In this document: one piece after another, positions 37,102 to 42,306 of the stretch | Layout of the letters: every line of letters starts with the position of its first letter | Numbering within the stretch: position 1 is the first letter of the stretch | DNA from: Sideroxydans sp. | GTDB lineage: Bacteria; Pseudomonadota; Gammaproteobacteria; Burkholderiales; Gallionellaceae | Direction of reading: 5' to 3' | Assembly (NCBI GenBank): GCA_028687425.1 | Contig: JAQUAD010000023.1 | Coordinates: 1-42,306 of the forward strand | DNA length: 42,306 nucleotides | Made by a program: the position numbers and the translations under genes | Notes under the pieces: generated by a model | The model's input: the letters and a program-made list of their open reading frames with translations, nothing else | Database searches by the model: none | Told to the model about the DNA's origin: nothing

Positions 37102-38367
37102 TCACTTGATCAATTCTTCAATCTTGCTCTGCAAATCGGCCATCGCGACGCGCTGCTGTTCGCCGCCGCGCATGGGCTTGAGCGTCACGGCATTCGCGGC
37201 AGCCTCGTCATCTCCGACGATCACTGCACAGGCTGCGCCACTTGCGTCGGCCTTTTTCATCTGCGACTTGAAGCTGCCTCCACCGCAATGCAGCAGCACA
37301 CGCACACCGCTGTCGCGCAACAGTTCGGCAGCTTGCCAGGCAACGACTTGCGCCTGCTCGCCCTGATGCACCACATACACATCTAGCGGCGCAGGCGGCG
37401 GCGTCATGCCGTCTTCCTGCAACAAGGCCAGCAAGCGCTCCACGCCCATGGCGAAACCCATGGCCGGTGCCGGCTTGCCGCCGATCTGTTCGATCAGGCC
37501 GTCGAAACGGCCACCGGCACAGATGGTGCCCTGCGCACCGAGACGCGTGGTGACCCACTCGAACACGGTGCGGTTGTAATAGTCCAATCCGCGCACCAGA
37601 CGTGGGTTGATCTCGAACGCGATGTCGTGCCGTTTCAGGATCGCCTGTACCGCCTCGAAATGCTGGATCGCTTCGTCCTCCAGCTCGTCCATCAGCTTGG
37701 GCGCTTTGCTCACCAGCTCCTGCATGGCCGGGTTCTTCGTGTCCAGGATGCGTAGCGGATTGCTGTACAGACGACGCTGAGCATCCGCATCCAGCAAGTC
37801 CTTGTGCCCTTCGAAATAGGCGATCAGCTTGTCGCGATGGCGTTGACGCGAAGCGCTGTCGCCCAGCGTGTTCAATTGCAGCGTCACATCGCGAATGCCC
37901 AATTTCTTCCACAGCCGCGCGCACATGATGATCTGCTCGGCATCGATGTCCGGCCCGCCAAAACCCATGGCCTCCACGCCGATCTGGTGGAACTGGCGAT
38001 AGCGCTCCTTCTGCGGTTTCTCGTGGCGAAACATCGGCCCGCTGTACCACAAGCGTCGTGGAGCGTTGTACAGTAAGTTGTGTTCCAAGACTGCGCGTAC
38101 GCAGGAAGCAGTACCTTCCGGACGCAGCGTGAGCTGGTTGCCGTTCAGTCTGTCCTCAAAGCTGTACATCTCCTTCTCGACGATGTCGGTCACTTCACCG
38201 ATCGCACGCTTGAACAGCGCGGTGGGCTCCACCAGCGGCATGCGGATGTTGCGATAGCCATAGGCTTCCAGCCATTCGCGCACGGTATCTTCGAACCACA
38301 ACCACAACCCTGCCTCGTCCGGCAGGATGTCATTCATGCCTTTTACGGCTTGCAACGCATTACTCAT
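37102..38367 (-). CDS. hisS: Histidyl-tRNA synthetase
   Basis: Class II aminoacyl-tRNA synthetase, 421 residues. It starts [13 protein letters not shown] (family start), with motif 2 [14 protein letters not shown] preceded by [12 protein letters not shown], the histidine A-loop [14 protein letters not shown], motif 3 [12 protein letters not shown], and the C-terminal anticodon domain ([20 protein letters not shown]). hisS and the paralogue hisZ are both in this window, about 23 kb apart. It overlaps ispG by 4 bases. Confidence 0.97.
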   Translation of the reverse strand: MSNALQAVKGMNDILPDEAGLWLWFEDTVREWLEAYGYRNIRMPLVEPTALFKRAIGEVTDIVEKEMYSFEDRLNGNQLTLRPEGTASCVRAVLEHNLLYNAPRRLWYSGPMFRHEKPQKERYRQFHQIGVEAMGFGGPDIDAEQIIMCARLWKKLGIRDVTLQLNTLGDSASRQRHRDKLIAYFEGHKDLLDADAQRRLYSNPLRILDTKNPAMQELVSKAPKLMDELEDEAIQHFEAVQAILKRHDIAFEINPRLVRGLDYYNRTVFEWVTTRLGAQGTICAGGRFDGLIEQIGGKPAPAMGFAMGVERLLALLQEDGMTPPPAPLDVYVVHQGEQAQVVAWQAAELLRDSGVRVLLHCGGGSFKSQMKKADASGAACAVIVGDDEAAANAVTLKPMRGGEQQRVAMADLQSKIEELIK

Positions 38368-39590
38368 TTTTTTACGTACTTTCTTGCCACATATTCATTG
38401 ACGATCCGGGTGAACTCTTCGGCGATGTTGTCGCCGCGCAGGGTCACCGTCTTCTCGCCATCCACATACACCGGTGCCGAGGGCGTCTCACCGGTACCCG
38501 GCAAACTGATGCCGATGTTGGCCATCTTGCTTTCGCCCGGGCCGTTTACGATGCAGCCCATCACCGCCACCGTCATCTCTTCCACGCCGCTGTATTGCTC
38601 GCGCCATACCGGCATCTGCGCGCGTAGATAGTTCTGGATGTGTTGCGCCAGTTCCTGGAACACGGTGCTGGTGGTGCGTCCGCAGCCGGGACAGGCCGTG
38701 ACCATCGGCGTGAAGGAACGCAGGCCCATGGTCTGCAATATCTCCTGTGCCACCACCACTTCCTCGGTGCGCGCGCCGCCCGGTGCTGGTGTCAGCGACA
38801 CGCGGATGGTGTCGCCTATGCCTTGCTGCAACAACACGGACAGTGCAGCCGTGGAAGCCACGATACCCTTGGAACCCATGCCTGCCTCGGTCAGGCCGAG
38901 ATGCAATGCGTAATCGCAACGCTTCGCAAGTTGCTGATACACCGCGATCAGGTCCTGCACCTCGCTCACCTTGCACGACAGCACGATGCGGTCGCGCGAC
39001 AAGCCCAGCTCCTCGGCGCGCTTGGCGCTATCCAGCGCGGACACGATCAACGCCTCGCGCGTCACTTCGCTGACGTCTTTCGGTTCAGCCAGCTTGGCAT
39101 TCTCGTCCATCATGCGCACCACCAGGTCCTGGTCCAGGCTGCCCCAGTTCACACCGATTCGTACCGGCTTGTCGTACTGTTTCGCCACCGCGATCATCAT
39201 CGCGAACTGGTCTTCGCCCTTGCGGTTCTTTCCCACATTGCCCGGATTGATACGGTATTTCGCCAGCGCTTGGGCACACTCCGGATACTCGGTGAGCAGT
39301 CGATGGCCGTTGTAATGGAAATCACCGATCAGCGGCACCTTGCAACCCAGCGCATCCAGTCGACGGCGGATATGCGGCACAGCTTCGGCCGCTTCGGAGG
39401 TATTGACCGTGATGCGCACCAGTTCCGAACCGGCGATCGCCAGTTCGTGCACCTGCTTGGTGGTCGTGTTGATGTCCGCGGTGTCGGTATTGGTCATAGA
39501 CTGCACCACGATGGGTGCAGCCCCGCCGATGATGATGTCATCGACGCGCACCGCCTGCGTCGGGTGACGCAGAATGGATGGATGCATCAT
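38364..39590 (-). CDS. ispG: 4-hydroxy-3-methylbut-2-enyl diphosphate synthase (flavodoxin) IspG
   Basis: Penultimate step of the MEP isoprenoid pathway, which feeds the farnesyl diphosphate used by HpnCDE at the other end of the window. 408 residues. A TIM-barrel part ([20 protein letters not shown]) and the [4Fe-4S] ligands [10 protein letters not shown] and GCIVNGPGE with the final catalytic Glu ([15 protein letters not shown]) are all intact. It ends 4 bases into hisS and starts 5 bases after rodZ. Confidence 0.97.
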   Translation of the reverse strand: MMHPSILRHPTQAVRVDDIIIGGAAPIVVQSMTNTDTADINTTTKQVHELAIAGSELVRITVNTSEAAEAVPHIRRRLDALGCKVPLIGDFHYNGHRLLTEYPECAQALAKYRINPGNVGKNRKGEDQFAMMIAVAKQYDKPVRIGVNWGSLDQDLVVRMMDENAKLAEPKDVSEVTREALIVSALDSAKRAEELGLSRDRIVLSCKVSEVQDLIAVYQQLAKRCDYALHLGLTEAGMGSKGIVASTAALSVLLQQGIGDTIRVSLTPAPGGARTEEVVVAQEILQTMGLRSFTPMVTACPGCGRTTSTVFQELAQHIQNYLRAQMPVWREQYSGVEEMTVAVMGCIVNGPGESKMANIGISLPGTGETPSAPVYVDGEKTVTLRGDNIAEEFTRIVNEYVARKYVKK

Positions 39591-39595
39591 GTGTT

Positions 39596-40720
39596 CTACT
39601 CCAGAACCAGCTTGGCAACGCCCGCCGGATTGTATTGCGACAGATCGACTTCCTTGCCGTGGTAATACATGCGGATCGCGCCCGGCTTGCCGATGGTGAT
39701 GCTATATGGCGCACGGTGACCGCCACCTATCCACTTCTCCTCGCCCGCCTTGGTCACACGCGACAGCAATATCTCGCCGTTCACATCGATGATCTCCATC
39801 CATGCCTCTTCGTTGAACACGATATGGATCGGGCGTTTCATCAATTGCGCCAGCGGCACTGCCGGCTTGGGAGGCGACACTGCCTCTTCGGTCGCAGTCT
39901 CCGCTGGTGCAGCCGGAGGTTCTTTTCTTTCCACTTGCGGCGCAGTGATGACCGGCTTGGCAGCTGGCACGGGTTTGGCCGGTTCAGCCTGCTTCACGGC
40001 AGGTGCCACTTTGCTGGGATCTACCAGTCTCGCTACAGGCTCTTGCTTGGGCGGTTCTACTGCTTTCACTACAGGTCCGGGTTTCGGTGGTTCTGTCGGT
40101 TTCACATCAACAGCCGGCTTGTGATGCTCTTGCGGCTGCGCGATGGGCTCCGGCTTTTGTTCCTCCACCGGCTTGATGCTTTCAGGGGTTTTTTCGAGAG
40201 GCGGATTTTCAGGCGCCGCATCGGCAGCCTGGACTGTAGTGGCAGCCGCCTCCGGTTCGCGCGGACTTTCCGCTACCACTTTCGTGGCCGGCAACAATAC
40301 GTCATCACGATGCGACCAAACGAATCCGGCCAGCAGGATCGCCACCGCCAGCGCACTCAACAACAGATAGCGGCTGCGACGGTTGGCATCGCCAGTAACC
40401 GGCAAGGGGGCGCCGCCTGCCTGAACATCCGTCACATCGAAATGATGCTCGGTCTGGGTATGCGTCGCCTCCAGCAGCTTCGATTCATCCATGCCCAGCA
40501 CGCGCGCATAGCTGCGCACAAAGCCGCGCAGGAAAGTGCCTTCCGGCAGATGTTCCGCCTCGTCATGTTCCAGCGCTTCCACCTGGCGCACGCTGTACTT
40601 GACCCGCTCGGCGATCTCTTCTACCGACAGACCGCGCGCTTCACGCTCGTTGCGCAGGATCGCGCCGACTTTCAAGGCCGGTTGCCGCACTTCATTGTCG
40701 TTCATGCCGTTCTGTTCCAT
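39596..40720 (-). CDS. rodZ: Cytoskeletal protein RodZ
   Basis: Links MreB to the elongasome and sets rod shape. 374 residues from the ATG at 40718-40720, which shares one base with the pilF stop. Cytoplasmic HTH ([36 protein letters not shown] in part) of the Xre type, one membrane helix ([18 protein letters not shown], about residue 130), a long Pro/Ala/Lys-rich periplasmic linker with repeating PxPV units (about 165-290), and a C-terminal DUF4115 beta domain ([19 protein letters not shown]). RodZ in Betaproteobacteria regularly lies between pilF and ispG. Confidence 0.93.
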   Translation of the reverse strand: MEQNGMNDNEVRQPALKVGAILRNEREARGLSVEEIAERVKYSVRQVEALEHDEAEHLPEGTFLRGFVRSYARVLGMDESKLLEATHTQTEHHFDVTDVQAGGAPLPVTGDANRRSRYLLLSALAVAILLAGFVWSHRDDVLLPATKVVAESPREPEAAATTVQAADAAPENPPLEKTPESIKPVEEQKPEPIAQPQEHHKPAVDVKPTEPPKPGPVVKAVEPPKQEPVARLVDPSKVAPAVKQAEPAKPVPAAKPVITAPQVERKEPPAAPAETATEEAVSPPKPAVPLAQLMKRPIHIVFNEEAWMEIIDVNGEILLSRVTKAGEEKWIGGGHRAPYSITIGKPGAIRMYYHGKEVDLSQYNPAGVAKLVLE

Positions 40721-41460
40721 CACTCACCTGCCTGCAGAAGTTGTGCTTCTCGTGAATCCGGGAAACGTTTGCGCAACTGCAGTGCGTAACTTGCCGCTGC
40801 GTTGCGGTCACCCACCTTGCGTTCGATGCGTACCGCCAGCCACAGTTGCTCCGGCGTCAACTCTTCGTACACCTGCATGAAGCGCATCAAATGGACTTTT
40901 GCCATCGCGTAGTCACCCTTGGTGAAGTTCAGTTCCGCCAAACCGATCTGCGCTTCCTGCATTCCCGGATGCAGGATCAGGGCGCGTTCCAGGTAACTCT
41001 CCGCCGCGACCAGGTCGCCCGCCTTGATCGAGCATACGCCGGCATTGGCGTATGCCATGTCCGGTGTGTTGTAGAGCGGGTCTTTTAGTGCTTCCAGGAA
41101 GCGGGCGATCGATTCCTTGGGATGTCCGCGCTGACACAGGAACCAGCCGTAATTGTTCAGCACGGAAGCGCTGCCGGGATCCAGCTTCAACGCACGACGA
41201 AAGTCCTTGTCCGCCTGCGCATCCTCACGCAGCTTCATGCGCACCAGACCGCGCACGTTGTAGGCCGGGGCATATTCATCATCGGCCTGCATGGCCACAC
41301 CCAATTCCTGCAAAGCGATGGAGTACTGGCCGCGCTCGAAGTAAGAAGCGGCCAGTTCGGTATGGATTTTGGCACTTTTCAAAGCGCGTTCGTCCTTGGC
41401 ACCGCCACTGGCACAACCGACCAGCAGCAAAGCAAAGAGATAGACCATCCACGGTTTCAT
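40720..41460 (-). CDS. pilF: Type IV pilus biogenesis/stability lipoprotein PilF (PilW)
   Basis: Outer-membrane TPR lipoprotein that helps the secretin PilQ assemble for type IV pili and twitching. 246 residues from the ATG at 41458-41460, with GGAGG 7 bases upstream and a 4-base overlap with rlmN; an earlier in-frame start at 41529 would lie inside rlmN. Lipoprotein signal [19 protein letters not shown] with lipobox VGC, then six TPR units (for example [21 protein letters not shown] and [20 protein letters not shown]). No other pilus gene is nearby, which is normal for this locus. Confidence 0.93.
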   Translation of the reverse strand: MKPWMVYLFALLLVGCASGGAKDERALKSAKIHTELAASYFERGQYSIALQELGVAMQADDEYAPAYNVRGLVRMKLREDAQADKDFRRALKLDPGSASVLNNYGWFLCQRGHPKESIARFLEALKDPLYNTPDMAYANAGVCSIKAGDLVAAESYLERALILHPGMQEAQIGLAELNFTKGDYAMAKVHLMRFMQVYEELTPEQLWLAVRIERKVGDRNAAASYALQLRKRFPDSREAQLLQAGE

Positions 41461-42306
41461 CGACTTGCCTCCATGATTCGTAGGGTTCGTTTCGACTTGT
41501 CCTGCACCTGCCCTGCCAATTGCCCGCATGCGGCAGCGATGTCGTCACCGCGCACCTTGCGTATCGTGGTGACGATGTCCGCTTGCATCAGCATGTCGCG
41601 GAATCGTTTCACCGTTTCCATATCCGAACGGCTATATGGCGCTTGCGGGAATGGATTGAACGGGATCAGGTTGAACTTGCACGGCACGTCGCGTACCAGT
41701 TCGATCAGCTCACGCGCATCCTCCGGCCTGTCGTTCACGCCGGCCAGCATCACATATTCGAAGGTCACGAAATCGCGCGGCGCCTACTCCAGATAGCGCA
41801 GGCAAGCAGCCATCAATTCCTTCAATGGATATTTCTGGTTAATCGGCACAGCACATTGCGCAATTCATCGTTCGGCGCATGCAGCGAGATCGCCAGGGCC
41901 ACCGGACACTCCTCGCGCAGGCGGTCCATCGCAGGCACCACGCCGGAAGTCGACACCGTCACGCGACGGCGTGACAGCCCATAGCAATGGTCGTCCAGCA
42001 TCAGGCGCAAGGCACTCACCGTGCTGTCGAAATTCAGCAGCGGCTCGCCCATGCCCATCAGCACCACATTGGTGACCGGCCAATTACCGTCTTCATTCTT
42101 GCCCAACTCATGGTTGGCCCACCACACCTGGCCGATGATCTCGGCGGTCGTCAGGTTGCGGTTGAAGCCCTGCTTGCCGGTGGAACAGAACGCGCAATCC
42201 AGCGCGAAACCCGCCTGCGTCGAAACGCATAACGTGCCCCTGCCCTCTTCCGGAATGAACACGGTCTCGACCGCATTGCCTGTACCCACATCCAGCAGCC
42301 ATTTGC
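41457..42306 (-). pseudogene. rlmN: 23S rRNA/tRNA (adenine(2503)-C2)-methyltransferase RlmN, damaged and cut by the window edge
   Basis: Radical-SAM enzyme that methylates A2503 of 23S rRNA and A37 of some tRNAs. The frame enters at the right edge ([20 protein letters not shown]) and ends at 41457 with [13 protein letters not shown]. Three faults are seen. The first ligand of the CxxxCxxC cluster is Phe ([14 protein letters not shown]; codon TTC at 42206-42208, TGC expected). A single base is missing near 41849-41851, where the family reads [10 protein letters not shown]. In the restored frame a TAG (41784-41786) replaces the Tyr codon in RYLEYAPRDF. The C-terminal Cys of DIAAACGQL is kept. 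All three lie within 550 bases of the edge, so assembly error is as likely as true decay. Confidence 0.9.

Noticed and set aside
39760-40300. Repeated proline-rich units in rodZ as a tandem repeat array
   Set aside because: They are a degenerate periplasmic linker common in RodZ, without a regular period at the DNA level.

Overview
The window looks like chromosomal DNA of a betaproteobacterium, most likely from the Gallionellaceae/Nitrosomonadales side. That placement is inference: it rests on the hpnC-hpnD-hpnE hopanoid cluster, the hfq-hflX-hflK-hflC-DUF2065-hisZ-purA-rnr-rlmB and rlmN-pilF-rodZ-ispG-hisS-yfgM-bamB-der gene orders typical of Betaproteobacteria, and a G+C of roughly 60%. Nearly all of the sequence is coding, genes often overlap by 4 or 8 bases, and most genes right of 6.8 kb lie on the minus strand.

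Layout. (1) 0-4.6 kb, plus strand: the end of dapE, prmB, and hpnC/hpnD/hpnE for squalene synthesis from farnesyl diphosphate. (2) 4.5-6.8 kb: a convergent DUF3025 gene, then a two-gene unit of a cyclic-nucleotide-binding protein and an orphan ParA-type ATPase. (3) 6.8-8.6 kb: one A+T-rich DUF262/DUF1524 gene resembling GmrSD-type restriction enzymes, with a perfect palindrome in front of it. (4) 8.7-18.5 kb, minus strand: hfq, hflX, hflK, hflC, DUF2065, hisZ, purA, then rnr, rlmB and a small unknown gene. A plus-strand tRNA-Leu(CAG) with its own promoter and terminator sits between purA and rnr. (5) 18.6-33.9 kb: a chemotaxis and sensory island. In transcription order it holds a MASE3-PAS histidine kinase, a NarL-type regulator, a second PAS histidine kinase, an MCP-like receptor, cheY, a STAS protein, cheA, cheW, a broken MCP gene, a PilZ-like protein, cheR, cheD and cheB. 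At its left-hand end are a plus-strand DUF481 outer-membrane gene and an unknown gene. (6) 33.9-42.3 kb, minus strand: rlmN (damaged, cut by the window edge), pilF/pilW, rodZ, ispG, hisS, yfgM, bamB and der.

How it fits together. Regions 4 and 6 are the two halves of what is normally one housekeeping supercluster (der directly followed by hfq). The roughly 15 kb sensory island lies exactly at that junction. Within the island, two sensor kinases flank one NarL-type regulator, and two related palindromes (around TAGGGATTTCCCTA) sit in front of the second kinase gene and the receptor-cheY-cheA operon. This suggests, without proving, that the two-component system controls the chemotaxis operon. 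The CheA carries an inserted tandem motif like the c-di-GMP-binding MshEN / type II secretion ATPase N-terminal domain, and a PilZ-like gene is in the same operon, so second-messenger input to the pathway is plausible.

Main anomalies: an in-frame amber codon just before the signalling tip of the MCP; three separate lesions in rlmN (frameshift, amber codon, lost iron-sulphur cysteine); an hpnE gene with no start codon downstream of a REP-like repeat; and the isolated DUF262 gene with its palindrome. No CRISPR array, insertion sequence, phage or rRNA was seen, and no stretch longer than 300 bases lacks a gene.
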